From NCBI GenBank assembly GCA_964057225.1, contig OZ059896.1, forward strand, positions 6,386,001-6,450,000: a DNA stretch of 64,000 bases, read 5' to 3'. Below the pieces are notes generated by a model. That model made no database searches, was not told where the DNA came from, and worked only from the letters and a program-made list of their open reading frames with translations. Position 1 is the first letter of the stretch, and each line of letters begins with the position of its first letter. This document shows positions 13,191 to 25,808 of the stretch, piece after piece. The DNA comes from Auanema rhodensis. Lineage: Eukaryota > Nematoda > Chromadorea > Rhabditida > Rhabditidae. The position numbers and the translations under genes were made by a program.

Positions 13191-16100
13191 CCTTTTTTCG
13201 GAAAAAGGAGAATTCCTAGTCAAATCTGACTTGGAAATTCCGATTCTACACATCTGAATACCCAAACTCAAGGTGTGTTTGTTTTATTTTAGTTGATGAT
13301 CTTGGAGTAAATCGGACATTCACCGAGCACAACGTGCCTACAGCCTGAACTTTTTTGTGAACAAATCTTGTGAATGGGGTCGATATAAACCTTTTTTTCG
13401 GAAAAAGGAGAATTCCTAGTCAAATCTGACTTGGAAATTCCGATTCTACACATCTGAATACCCAAACTCAAGGTGTGTTTGTTTTATTTTAGTTGATGAT
13501 CTTGGAGTAAATCGGACATTCACCGAGCACAACGTGCCTACAGCCTGAACTTTTTTGTGAACAAATCTTGTGAATGGGGTCGATATAAACCTTTTTTTCG
13601 GAAAAAGGAGAATTCCTAGTCAAATCTGACTTGGAAATTCCGATTCTACACATCTGAATACCCAAACTCAAGGTGTGTTTGTTTTATTTTAGTTGATGAT
13701 CTTGGAGTAAATAGCAGATTCACCGGGCACAACGTGCCTACAGCCTGAACTTTTTTGTGAACAAATCTTGTGAATGGGGTCGATATAAACCTTTTTTTCG
13801 GAAAAAGGAGAATTCCTAGTCAAATCTGACTTGGAAATTCCGATTCTACACATCTGAATACCCAAACTCAAGGTGTGTTTGTTTTATTTTAGTTGATGAT
13901 CTTGGAGTAAATCGGACATTCACCGAGCACAACGTGCCTACAGCCTGAACTTTTTTGTGAACAAATCTTGTGAATGGGGTCGATATAAACCTTTTTTTCG
14001 GAAAAAGGAGAATTCCTAGTCAAATCTGACTTGGAAATTCCGATTCTACACATCTGAATACCCAAACTCAAGGTGTGTTTGTTTTATTTTAGTTGATGAT
14101 CTTGGAGTAAATCGGACATTCACCGAGCACAACGTGCCTACAGCCTGAACTTTTTTGTGAACAAATCTTGTGAATGGGGTCGATATAAACCTTTTTTTCG
14201 GAAAAAGGAGAATTCCTAGTCAAATCTGACTTGGAAATTCCGATTCTACACATCTGAATACCCAACCTCAAGGTGTTTTTGTTTTATTTTAGTTGATGAT
14301 CTTGGAGTAAATCGAACATTTACCGAGCACAACGTGCCTACAGCCTGAACTTTTTTGTGAACAAATCTTGTGAATTGGGTCGATATAAACCTTTTTTTCG
14401 GAAAAAGGAGAATTCCTAGCCAAATTTGAATCGGAAATTCTGATTCTACACATCTGAATACCCAACCTCGACGTGTTTTTGTTTTATTTTAGTTGATGAT
14501 CTTGGAGTAAATCGAACATTTACCGAGCACAACGTGCCTACAGCCTGAACTTTTTTGTGAACAAATCTTGTGAATTGGGTCGATATAAACCTTTTTTTCG
14601 GAAAAAGGAGAATTCCTAGCCAAATTTGAATCGGAAATTCTGATTCTACACATCTGAATACCCAACCTCGACGTGTTTTTGTTTTATTTTAGTTGATGAT
14701 CTTGGAGTAAATCGCAGATTCACCGGGCACAACGTGCCTACAGCCTGAACTTTTTTGTGAACAAATTTTGTGGATGGGGTCGATATAAACCTTTTTTTCG
14801 GAAAAAGGAGAATTCCTAGCCAAATCTGAATCGGAAATTCCGATTCTACACATCTGAATACCCAAACTCAAGGTGTTTTTGTTTTATTTTAGTTGATGAT
14901 CTTGGAGTAAATCGAACATTTACCGAGCACAACGTGCCTACAGCCTGAACTTTTTTGTGAACAAATCTTGTGAATTGGGTCGATATAAACCTTTTTTTCG
15001 GAAAAAGGAGAATTCCTAGTCAAATCTGACTTGGAAATTCCGATTCTACACATCTGAATACCCAAACTCAAGGTGTGTTTGTTTTATTTTAGTTGATGAT
15101 CTTGGAGTAAATCGGACATTCACCGAGCACAACGTGCCTACAGCCTGAACTTTTTTGTGAACAAATCTTGTGAATGGGGTCGATATAAACCTTTTTTTCG
15201 GAAAAAGGAGAATTCCTAGTCAAATCTGACTTGGAAATTCCGATTCTACACATCTGAATACCCAAACTCAAGGTGTGTTTAATTTATTTTAGTTGATGAT
15301 CTTGGAGTAAATAGCAGATTCACCGGGCACAACGTGCCTACAGCCTGAACTTTTTTGTGAACAAATCTTGTGAATGGGGTCGATATAAACCTTTTTTTCG
15401 GAAAAAGGAGAATTCCTAGTCAAATCTGACTTGGAAATTCCGATTCTACACATCTGAATACCCAAACTCAAGGTGTGTTTGTTTTATTTTAGTTGATGAT
15501 CTTGGAGTAAATCGGACATTCACCGAGCACAACGTGCCTACAGCCTGAACTTTTTTGTGAACAAATCTTGTGAATGGGGTCGATATAAACCTTTTTTTCG
15601 GAAAAAGGAGAATTCCTATTCAAATCTGACTTGGAAATTCCGATTCTACACATCTGAATACCCAAACTCAAGGTGTGTTTGTTTTATTTTAGTTGATGAT
15701 CTTGGAGTAAATCGGACATTCACCGAGCACAACGTGCCTACAGCCTGAACTTTTTTGTGAACAAATCTTGTGAATGGGGTCGATATAAACCTTTTTTTCG
15801 GAAAAAGGAGAATTCCTAGTCAAATCTGACTTGGAAATTCCGATTCTACACATCTGAATACCCAAACTCAAGGTGTGTTTGTTTTATTTTAGTTGATGAT
15901 CTTGGAGTAAATCGGACATTCACCGAGCACAACGTGCCTACAGCCTGAACTTTTTTGTGAACAAATCTTGTGAATGGGGTCGATATAAACCTTTTTTTCG
16001 GAAAAAGGAGAATTCCTAGTCAAATTTGACTTGGAAATTCCGATTCTACACATCTGAATACCCAACCTCAAGGTGTTTTTGTTTTATTTTAGTTGATGAT

Positions 16101-16969
16101 CTTGGAGTAAATCGAACATTTACCGAGCACAACGTGCCTACAGCCTGAACTTTTTTGTGAACAAATCTTGTGAATTGGGTCGATATAAACCTTTTTTTCG
16201 GAAAAAGGAGAATTCCTAGTCAAATTTGACTTGGAAATTCCAATTCTACACATCTGAATACCCAACCTCAAGGTGTTTTTGTTTTATTTTAGTTGATGAT
16301 CTTGGAGTAAATCGAACATTTACCGAGCACAACGTGCCTACAGCCTGAACTTTTTTGTGAACAAATCTTGTGAATGGGGTCGATATAAACCTTTTTTTCG
16401 GAAAAAGGAGAATTCCTAGTCAAATTTGACTTGGAAATTCCAATTCTACACATCTGAATACCCAACCTCAAGGTGTTTTTGTTTTATTTTAGTTGATGAT
16501 CTTGGAGTAAATCGAACATTTACCGAGCACAACGTGCCTACAGCCTGAACTTTTTTGTGAACAAATCTTGTGAATGGGGTCGATATAAACCTTTTTTTCG
16601 GAAAAAGGAGAATTCCTAGTCAAATTTGACTTGGAAATTCCAATTCTACACATCTGAATACCCAACCTCAAGGTGTTTTTGTTTTATTTTAGTTGATGAT
16701 CTTGGAGTAAATCGAACATTTACCGAGCACAACGTGCCTACAGCCTGAACTTTTTTGTGAACAAATCTTGTGAATGGGGTCGATATAAACCTTTTTTTCG
16801 GAAAAAGGAGAATTCCTAGTCAAATTTGACTTGGAAATTCCAATTCTACACATCTGAATACCCAACCTCAAGGTGTTTTTGTTTTATTTTAGTTGATGAT
16901 CTTGGAGTAAATCGAACATTTACCGAGCACAACGTGCCTACAGCCTGAACTTTTTTGTGAACAAATCTT

Positions 16970-18160
16970 GTGAATTGGGTCGATATAAACCTTTTTTTCG
17001 GAAAAAGGAGAATTCCTAGCCAAATTTGAATCGGAAATTCTGATTCTACACATCTGAATACCCAACCTCGACGTGTTTTTGTTTTATTTTAGTTGATGAT
17101 CTTGGAGTAAATCGCAGATTCACCGGGCACAACGTGCCTACAGCCTGAACTTTTTTGTGAACAAATTTTGTGGATGGGGTCGATATAAACCTTTTTTTCG
17201 GAAAAAGGAGAATTCCTAGCCAAATCTGAATCGGAAATTCCGATTCTACACATCTGAATACCCAACCTCGACGTGTTTTTGTTTTATTTTAGTTGATGAT
17301 CTTGGAGTAAATAGCAGATTCACCGGGCACAACGTGCCTACAGCCTGAACTTTTTTGTGAACAAATCTTGTGAATGGGGTCGATATAAACCTTTTTTCGG
17401 AAAAAGGAGAATTCCTAGTCAAATCTGACTTGGAAATTCCGATTCTACACATCTGAATACCCAAACTCAAGGTGTGTTTGTTTTATTTTAGTTGATGATC
17501 TTGGAGTAAATCGGACATTCACCGAGCACAACGTGCCTACAGCCTGAACTTTTTTGTGAACAAATCTTGTGAATTGGGTCGATATAAACCTTTTTTTCGG
17601 AAAAAGGAGAATTCCTAGCCAAATTTGAATCGGAAATTCTGATTCTACACATCTGAATACCCAACCTCGACGTGTTTTTGTTTTATTTTAGTTGATGATC
17701 TTGGAGTAAATCGCAGATTCACCGGGCACAACGTGCCTACAGCCTGAACTTTTTTGTGAACAAATTTTGTGGATGGGGTCGATATAAACCTTTTTTTCGG
17801 AAAAAGGAGAATTCCTAGCCAAATCTGAATCGGAAATTCCGATTCTACACATCTGAATACCCAACCTCGACGTGTTTTTGTTTTATTTTAGTTGATGATC
17901 TTGGAGTAAATAGCAGATTCACCGGGCACAACGTGCCTACAGCCTGAACTTTTTTGTGAACAAATCTTGTGAATGGGGTCGATATAAACCTTTTTTCGGA
18001 AAAAGGAGAATTCCTAGTCAAATCTGACTTGGAAATTCCGATTCTACACATCTGAATACCCAAACTCAAGGTGTGTTTGTTTTATTTTAGTTGATGATCT
18101 TGGAGTAAATCGGACATTCACCGAGCACAACGTGCCTACAGCCTGAACTTTTTTGTGAAC
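16970..18160. repeat. 599-bp trimer duplicated in tandem
   Basis: A three-monomer block with the variants CAAATTTGAATCGG plus CTCGACG, then TTTTGTGGATGG plus CAAATCTGAATCGG, then a 199-bp monomer with only six T's, occurs twice in a row with an offset of 599 bp. The short T tract marks the same monomer in both copies. Confidence 0.8.
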
Positions 18161-21100
18161 AAATCTTGTGAATGGGGTCGATATAAACCTTTTTTTCGGA
18201 AAAAGGAGAATTTCTAGTCAAATTTGACTTGGAAATTCCGATTCTACACATCTGAATACCCAACCTCAAGGTGTTTTTGTTTTATTTTAGTTGATGATCT
18301 TGGAGTAAATCGAACATTTACCGAGCACAACGTGCCTACAGCCTGAACTTTTTTGTGAACAAATCTTGTGAATTGGGTCGATATAAACCTTTTTTTCGGA
18401 AAAAGGAGAATTCCTAGCCAAATCTGAATCGGAAATTCCGATTCTACACATCTGAATACCCAACCTCGACGTGTTTTTGTTTTATTTTAGTTGATGATCT
18501 TGGAGTAAATCGCAGATTCACCGGGCACAACGTGCCTACAGCCTGAACTTTTTTGTGAACAAATCTTGTGGATGGGGTCGATATAAACCTTTTTTTCGGA
18601 AAAAGGAGAATTCCTAGCCAAATTTGAATCGGAAATTCTGATTCTACACATCTGAATACCCAACCTCAAGGTGTTTTTGTTTTATTTTAGTTGATGATCT
18701 TGGAGTAAATAGCAGATTCACCGGGCACAACGTGCCTACAGCCTGAACTTTTTTGTGAACAAATCTTGTGGATGGGGTCGATATAAACCTTTTTTTCGGA
18801 AAAAGGAGAATTCCTAGCCAAATTTGAATCGGAAATTCTGATTCTACACATCTGAATACCCAACCTCAAGGTGTTTTTGTTTTATTTTAGTTGATGATCT
18901 TGGAGTAAATCGGACATTTACCGGGCACAACGTGCCTACAGCCTGAACTTTTTTGTGAACAAATCTTGTGGATGGGGCCGATATAAACCTTTTTTTCGGA
19001 GAAAGGAGAATTCCTAGCCAAATTTGAATCGGAAATTCTGATTCTACACATCTGAATACCCAACCTCAAGGTGTTTTTGTTTTATTTTAGTTGATGATCT
19101 TGGAGTAAATCGAACATTTACCGGGCACAACGTGCCTACAGCCTGAACTTTTTTGTGAACAAATCTTGTGGATGGGGTCGATATAAACCTTTTTTTCGGA
19201 AAAAGGAGAATTCCTAGCCAAATTTGAATCGGAAATTCTGATTCTACACATCTGAATATCCAACCTCAAAATGTTTTTGTTTTATTTTAGTTGATGATCT
19301 TGGAGTAAATAGCAGATTCACCGGGCACAACGTGCCTACAGCCTGAACTTTTTTGTGAACAAATCTTGTGAATGGGGTCGATATAAACCTTTTTTCGGAA
19401 AAAGGAGAATTCCTAGTCAAATCTGACTTGGAAATTCCGATTCTACACATCTGAATACCCAAACTCAAGGTGTGTTTGTTTTATTTTAGTTGATGATCTT
19501 GGAGTAAATCGGACATTCACCGAGCACAACGTGCCTACAGCCTGAACTTTTTTGTGAACAAATCTTGTGAATTGGGTCGATATAAACCTTTTTTTCGGAA
19601 AAAGGAGAATTCCTAGCCAAATTTGAATCGGAAATTCTGATTCTACACATCTGAATACCCAACCTCGACGTGTTTTTGTTTTATTTTAGTTGATGATCTT
19701 GGAGTAAATCGCAGATTCACCGGGCACAACGTGCCTACAGCCTGAACTTTTTTGTGAACAAATTTTGTGGATGGGGTCGATATAAACCTTTTTTTCGGAA
19801 AAAGGAGAATTCCTAGCCAAATCTGAATCGGAAATTCCGATTCTACACATCTGAATACCCAACCTCGACGTGTTTTTGTTTTATTTTAGTTGATGATCTT
19901 GGAGTAAATAGCAGATTCACCGGGCACAACGTGCCTACAGCCTGAACTTTTTTGTGAACAAATCTTGTGAATGGGGTCGATATAAACCTTTTTTCGGAAA
20001 AAGGAGAATTCCTAGTCAAATCTGACTTGGAAATTCCGATTCTACACATCTGAATACCCAAACTCAAGGTGTGTTTGTTTTATTTTAGTTGATGATCTTG
20101 GAGTAAATCGGACATTCACCGAGCACAACGTGCCTACAGCCTGAACTTTTTTGTGAACAAATCTTGTGAATGGGGTCGATATAAACCTTTTTTTCGGAAA
20201 AAGGAGAATTTCTAGTCAAATTTGACTTGGAAATTCCGATTCTACACATCTGAATACCCAACCTCAAGGTGTTTTTGTTTTATTTTAGTTGATGATCTTG
20301 GAGTAAATCGAACATTTACCGAGCACAACGTGCCTACAGCCTGAACTTTTTTGTGAACAAATCTTGTGAATTGGGTCGATATAAACCTTTTTTTCGGAAA
20401 AAGGAGAATTCCTAGCCAAATCTGAATCGGAAATTCCGATTCTACACATCTGAATACCCAACCTCGACGTGTTTTTGTTTTATTTTAGTTGATGATCTTG
20501 GAGTAAATCGCAGATTCACCGGGCACAACGTGCCTACAGCCTGAACTTTTTTGTGAACAAATCTTGTGGATGGGGTCGATATAAACCTTTTTTTCGGAAA
20601 AAGGAGAATTCCTAGCCAAATTTGAATCGGAAATTCTGATTCTACACATCTGAATACCCAACCTCAAGGTGTTTTTGTTTTATTTTAGTTGATGATCTTG
20701 GAGTAAATAGCAGATTCACCGGGCACAACGTGCCTACAGCCTGAACTTTTTTGTGAACAAATCTTGTGGATGGGGTCGATATAAACCTTTTTTTCGGAAA
20801 AAGGAGAATTCCTAGCCAAATTTGAATCGGAAATTCTGATTCTACACATCTGAATACCCAACCTCAAGGTGTTTTTGTTTTATTTTAGTTGATGATCTTG
20901 GAGTAAATCGGACATTTACCGGGCACAACGTGCCTACAGCCTGAACTTTTTTGTGAACAAATCTTGTGGATGGGGCCGATATAAACCTTTTTTTCGGAGA
21001 AAGGAGAATTCCTAGCCAAATTTGAATCGGAAATTCTGATTCTACACATCTGAATACCCAACCTCAAGGTGTTTTTGTTTTATTTTAGTTGATGATCTTG

Positions 21101-21260
21101 GAGTAAATCGAACATTTACCGGGCACAACGTGCCTACAGCCTGAACTTTTTTGTGAACAAATTTTGTGGATGGGGCCGATATAAACCTTTTTTTCGGAAA
21201 AAGGAGAATTCCTAGCCAAATTTGAATCGGAAATTCTGATTCTACACATCTGAATATCCA
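17250..21260. repeat. 1,998-bp ten-monomer higher-order repeat, two tandem copies
   Basis: Ten successive monomers (about 17,250-19,250) are repeated directly at about 19,250-21,260 with a constant offset of 1,998 bp. Rare private variants are shared at matching positions: GAATTTCTAG near 18,210 and 20,208; CGGAGAAAGG near 18,997 and 20,995; GAATATCCAACCTCAAAATG near 19,254 and 21,252; and two six-T monomers in each copy. Only a few differences separate the copies (for example GGGTCG versus GGGCCG near 19,175 and 21,173), so the duplication is recent compared with the array. Confidence 0.88.
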
Positions 21261-23639
21261 ACCTCAAAATGTTTTTGTTTTATTTTAGTTGATGATCTTG
21301 GAGTAAATAGCAGATTCACCGGGCACAACGTGCCTACAGCCTGAACTTTTTTGTGAACAAATTTTGTGGATGGGGTCGATATAAACCTTTTTTTCGGAAA
21401 AAGGAGAATTCCTAGTCAAATCTGACTTGGAAATTCCGATTCTACACATCTGAATACCCAACCTCGAGGTGTTTTTGTTTTATTTTAGTTGATGATCTTG
21501 GAGTAAATCGGACATTTACCGGGCACAACGTGCCTACAGCCTGAACTTTTTTGTGAACAAATTTTGTGGATGGGGTCGATATAAACCTTTTTTTCGGAAA
21601 AAGGAGAATTCCTAGCCAAATCTGACTTGGAAATTCCGATTCTACACATCTGAATACCCAACCTCACGGTGTTTTTGTTTTATTTTAGTTGATGATCTTG
21701 GAGTAAATCGGACATTTACCGGGCACAACGTGCCTACAGCCTGAACTTTTTTGTGAACAAATCTTGTGGATGGGGCCGATATAAACCTTTTTTTCGGAAA
21801 AAGGAGAATTCCTAGCCAAATTTGAATCGGAAATTCTGATTCTACACATCTGAATACCCAACCTCAAGGTGTTTTTGTTTTATTTTAGTTGATGATCTTG
21901 GTGTAAATCGCAGATTCACCGGGCACAACGTGCCTACAGCCTGAACTTTTTTGTGAACAAATTTTGTGGATGGGGCCGATATAAACCTTTTTTTCAGAAA
22001 AAGGAGAATTCCTAGCCAAATCTGACTTGGAAATTCCAATTCTACACATCTGAATACCCAACCTCAAGGTGTTTTTGTTTTATTTTAGTTGATGATCTTG
22101 GAGTAAATAGCAGATTCACCGGGCACAACGTGCCTACAGCCTGAACTTTTTTGTGAACAAATCTTGTGGATGGGGCCGATATAAACCTTTTTTTCGGAAA
22201 AAGGAGAATTCCTAGCCAAATTTGAATCGGAAATTCTGATTCTACACATCTGAATACCCAACCTCAAGGTGTTTTTGTTTTATTTTAGTTGATGATCTTG
22301 GAGTAAATCGCAGATTCACCGGGCACAACGTGCCTACAGCCTGAACTTTTTTGTGAACAAATTTTGTGGATGGGGCCGATATAAACCTTTTTTTCAGAAA
22401 AAGGAGAATTCCTAGCCAAATCTGACTTGGAAATTCCAATTCTACACATCTGAATACCCAACCTCAAGGTGTTTTTGTTTTATTTTAGTTGATGATCTTG
22501 GAGTAAATAGCAGATTCACCGGGCACAACGTGCCTACAGCCTGAACTTTTTTGTGAACAAATCTTGTGGATGGGGTCGATATAAACCTTTTTTTCGGAAA
22601 AAGGAGAATTCCTAGTCAAATCTGACTTGGAAATTCCGATTCTACACATCTGAATACCCAACCTCAAGGTGTTTTTGTTTTATTTGAGTTGATGATCTTG
22701 GAGTAAATAGCAGATTCACCGGGCACAACGTGCCTACAGCCTGAACTTTTTTGTGAACAAATCTTGTGAATGGGGTCGATATAATCCTTTTTTTCGGAAA
22801 AAGGAGAATTCCTAGCCAAATCTGACTTGAAAATTCCGATTCTACACATCTGAATACCCAACCTCAAGGTGTTTTTGTTTTATTTTAGTTGATGATCTTG
22901 GAGTAAATCGAACATTTACCGGGCACAACGTGCCTACAGCCTGAACTTTTTTGTGAACAAATTTTGTGGATGGGGCTGATATAAACCTTTTTTTCGGAAA
23001 AAGGAGAATTCCTAGCCAAATCTGACTTGGAAATTCCGATTCTACACATCTGAATACCCAACCTCAAGGTGTTTTTGTTTTATTTTAGTTGATGATCTTG
23101 GAGTAAATCGGACATTTACCGGGCACAACGTGCCTACAGCCTGAACTTTTTTGTGAACAAATCTTGTGGATGGGGCCGATATAAACCTTTTTTTCGGAAA
23201 AAGGAAAATTCCTAGCCAAATTTGAATCGGAAATTCTGATTCTACACATCTGAATACCCAACCTCAAGGTGTTTTTGTTTTATTTTAGTTGATGATCTTG
23301 GAGTAAATCGCAGATTCACCGGGCACAACGTGCCTACAGCCTGAACTTTTTTGTGAACAAATTTTGTGGATGGGGCCGATATAAACCTTTTTTTCGGAAA
23401 AAGGAGAATTCCTAGCCAAATCTGACTTGGAAATTCCGATTCTACACATCTGAATACCCAACCTTGAGGTGTTTTTGTTTTATTTTAGTTGATGATCTTG
23501 GAGTAAATAGCAGATTCACCGGGCACAACGTGCCTACAGCCTGAACTTTTTTGTGAACAAATTTTGTGGATGGGGTCGATATAAACCTTTTTTTCGGAAA
23601 AAGGAGAATTCCTAGTCAAATCTGACTTGAAAATTCCGA

Positions 23640-23720
23640 TTCTACACATCTGAATACCCAACCTCAAGGTGTTTTGGTTTCATTTTAGTTGATGATCTTG
23701 GAGTAAATTGGACATTCACC
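23640..23720. repeat. Decaying right edge of the satellite
   Basis: The last partial monomer has extra changes not seen inside the array (GTTTTGGTTTCATTTTAG, GTAAATTGG). Similarity stops abruptly after GACATTCACC at 23,720, inside the unit. Edge degeneration is expected where unequal exchange no longer homogenises copies. Confidence 0.85.
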
Positions 23721-23929
23721 CCACCCTTTTTGCATTAAATAATCTTATACACATTAAACAAAATATTAATTTCTTCATCTTCTGTTCATCTAGACTCCGT
23801 CTATGGAGTTGTAGGTTTTTTCTAATATTCAAAGAATCTTTCAGAATTGAAGCAACTGTCAGACTTGATGAATACATAAGGATCTGGATTGCCTGAAATT
23901 AAATTTCTCCAACTCGGAAGAAAGACTAG

Positions 23930-25040
23930 CAGTATGCGCAGAAAGTTTGGGGAGATTTGAGATGTAAAGACATGAAGAAAAAGATTATACTTTCCATTAC
24001 ATGATCAATGATGTTCTATTATTAGCTGATGTCTTCGAAAACTTCAGAACCAGTAAAGAGAACTTAGAAACTATAAGAGACATTGAAATGTATAATATGA
24101 TTGAAAAAGGAATAAGAGGTGGAATGGTTAATGATGTTAAAATCATAATATCATACTCACTCTATCTAGATACTAATTATCTATATGGTTAGGCAATGTG
24201 TCAAAAATTGCCTACTGGAGGATTCAAATTTGAAACTGATAAATCAAGAAATGTATTAATTATATTAATAAAAGAAATATGTTATTCATCACAGAAAGTT
24301 ATTGCAATGTTTAAAACTAGGAATGAAAATCACTAAGATTCATCGTGTAGTTACTTCCAAAGAAAGTGAATAACTTGAAAAATATATCAATCTAAATACG
24401 AATCTGTGCAAACAAGCTGAGATTCCTTCAAGTTAATGAATAACTCAGTTTTCTGAAAAATTTTGAAAAATGCTTGATGTCGAGTCGATGTTAACATTGT
24501 TTTAGGTGCAAATGATTCAACTATTCAAAGAATGCTTATGCTATGGTTTATACTCCTAAACTTAACTATAAGAGAAGTATTACTAATAGTAACGGACAAC
24601 TTGTTCTAGTAGAAATGACGAAGACTACACATTGTTTTTGATAAACCTATTTATGTAGGTTTCACCATTACTAAATCTTTGCTGTATGATTTCCACTATA
24701 ATGTTATTCAAAAGAAATATGGATATCGAAGATTAAAACTAGTTTATCAAGATATTGATTCATTAATTTACCAAATACATTCTAAAGACATTTATAAAGA
24801 TATTCTCGTGGATCAATTATTGAGAAAACCTTTGATGTTGAAGAACAAAAGAAAAACAAAGAAATCAAGAAAAATCTCTTTAAAAAATTGAAAGTCGATG
24901 ATTATAATAACAGTCTCTTTAATAAAATAATTGTAAGAAAGTATTGTATTAGAAGTATTAAGCAACAATTATATATTCAAGATATAGTTGTTTTTGATAA
25001 TACTCAGGTATCCAAGTTTGACAACCTAGAAAAACATAGT
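23930..25040 (+). pseudogene. Broken Polinton/Maverick-like type B DNA polymerase fragment
   Basis: Blocks of a protein-primed type B DNA polymerase (DNA_pol_B_2 type) can be followed in order but in shifting frames. An AQKVW block lies near 23,934. DVLLLADVFENFR and IEKGIRGGM follow from 24,010. YLDTNYLYG ends at an in-frame stop near 24,190, and PTGGFKFETD continues in the same frame. KPIYVGF, YDFHYN and the motif-C-like VYQDIDSLIY lie at about 24,640-24,780. A C-terminal block (DDYNNSLFNK, then RKYCIRSIKQQLYI) lies near 24,895-24,990. Several stops, at least one frameshift and missing intervening segments show it is dead. The N-terminal half is not visible; the satellite begins where it would lie. 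In Polintons this enzyme replicates the element. Assignment to Polinton rather than a related adintovirus-type element rests on the neighbouring protease and is not certain. Confidence 0.82.
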
Positions 25041-25310
25041 ATTCATAATGGTTTTACAGATACTATTCTCCAAAGTGGTTAGAAAACAAAAGCATTTTTG
25101 AATTTGAAATGTAGAGAATTCTATTTTATCTTCCTCTTTTGAAGTTTTCAAATACTTTTGAATGTCTATTGACCCGAAACTATCAAAATAATAAATATTG
25201 TCTTTTATCTGTTTATAACAAACCAAATGTGTACCACTATTCTTCGAAGAATCTAAATTTACAATACCTACTTCTTTGGGGTGTACCTCGGATGGAAGTG
25301 TACCACGCAT
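25026..25310 (-). pseudogene. Adenain-like cysteine protease fragment of the Polinton-like element
   Basis: The - strand frame contains GIVNLDSSKNSGTHLVCY followed by NIYYFDSFG. This is the pattern of Polinton/Maverick and adenovirus-type maturation proteases: a His in the GTH-VCY block and the Asp-containing YFDSFG strand. The C-terminal part, where the family has its catalytic Cys, is not clearly recognisable and the frame stops. The fragment converges tail to tail with the polymerase remnant. A protease next to a protein-primed DNA polymerase is typical of Polintons. It is a remnant, not a working gene. Confidence 0.75.
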
Positions 25311-25808
25311 TAAGATATCTCGGAAAATGTTGGAGACCTAGCTCTTTTACCACCTCTTCAAGATCTAGAGTAGTCAGAAGCTGCAGGTCTTATTTGAATT
25401 TCATTTAATTGTTAATAAATTGTTGAAAATTGATTAAAAATGGAAATCACCCTAGTTTGGGTGAAAGGTGTTTTAGACTCTCAGGGGGCGTTTACAGTTA
25501 TAATACTACTTATATACATATATATATATAAAATCACCAATTTAGCTTATATAATATAAAAATAAAATAGATTAATATTGTTTTATAATAAATTAATTTA
25601 ATCGAGGTAATAAATAAAAATACGGCACATGTGCATACTGTTAAAGTAAGCTTGTCAATCTGTTTCGATAACATTGATGTTGAAATAGTCCAATATTGCT
25701 TATCCTCGTAAAGCTGAGCACATATCAGGGAAAAGATGTGGGATAGACCTTAAAATATTATTTTTATTTTATTTTTAAACATAAAATAAAGTTTAATATA
25801 AATTTATT
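25311..25808. other. AT-rich spacer between element remnant and secreted-protein gene
   Basis: No coding block is seen. A short GC-richer patch near 25,445-25,500 contains the small inverted repeat CACCC-TAGTTT-GGGTG. It is followed by a TA-rich stretch near 25,505-25,530. The element's terminal repeat was not identified here. Confidence 0.6.

Larger units (their letters stand above)
1..23720. repeat. 200-bp tandem satellite array, about 118 monomers
   Basis: Head-to-tail copies of a 200-bp unit fill the whole left third of the window and run off its left edge. Nearly every monomer carries GGAGAATTCCTAG (an EcoRI site), a T7 tract followed by CGG or CAG, the block AACGTGCCTACAGCCTGAAC, and TTTTGTTTTATTTTAG. 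Units of 199 or 201 bp arise from 6 or 8 T's in the T tract, for example near 10,195 (6 T's) and 385 (8 T's). Copies differ at a small set of recurring positions: AGCAGA, CGGACA or CGAACA after GTAAAT; CCGGGC or CCGAGC; GAATTGGGTCG, GGATGGGGCCG or GAATGGGGTCG. No gene is visible. The 60-74 codon ORFs recurring every 200 bp on both strands are monomer echoes that each end inside one unit. The 200-bp scale fits nucleosome spacing and a heterochromatic or centromeric satellite, but that role is inferred. Confidence 0.98.

Noticed and set aside
1450-23667. Recurring 60-74 codon ORFs on both strands every 200 bp in the array
   Set aside because: They are frames of the satellite monomer, open only where a variant removes a stop (CCTAG to CCCAG) or a six-T tract shifts the frame. 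They never extend through a full unit, and their variation follows DNA subfamilies rather than codon positions.
1-23720. CRISPR-like regular repeats
   Set aside because: The whole 200-bp unit is conserved with no unique spacers, and the surroundings are an intron-rich animal genome.
23708-23896. 62-codon + strand ORF crossing the satellite edge
   Set aside because: It begins within the last satellite monomer and runs into the unique flank; no conserved block is present.
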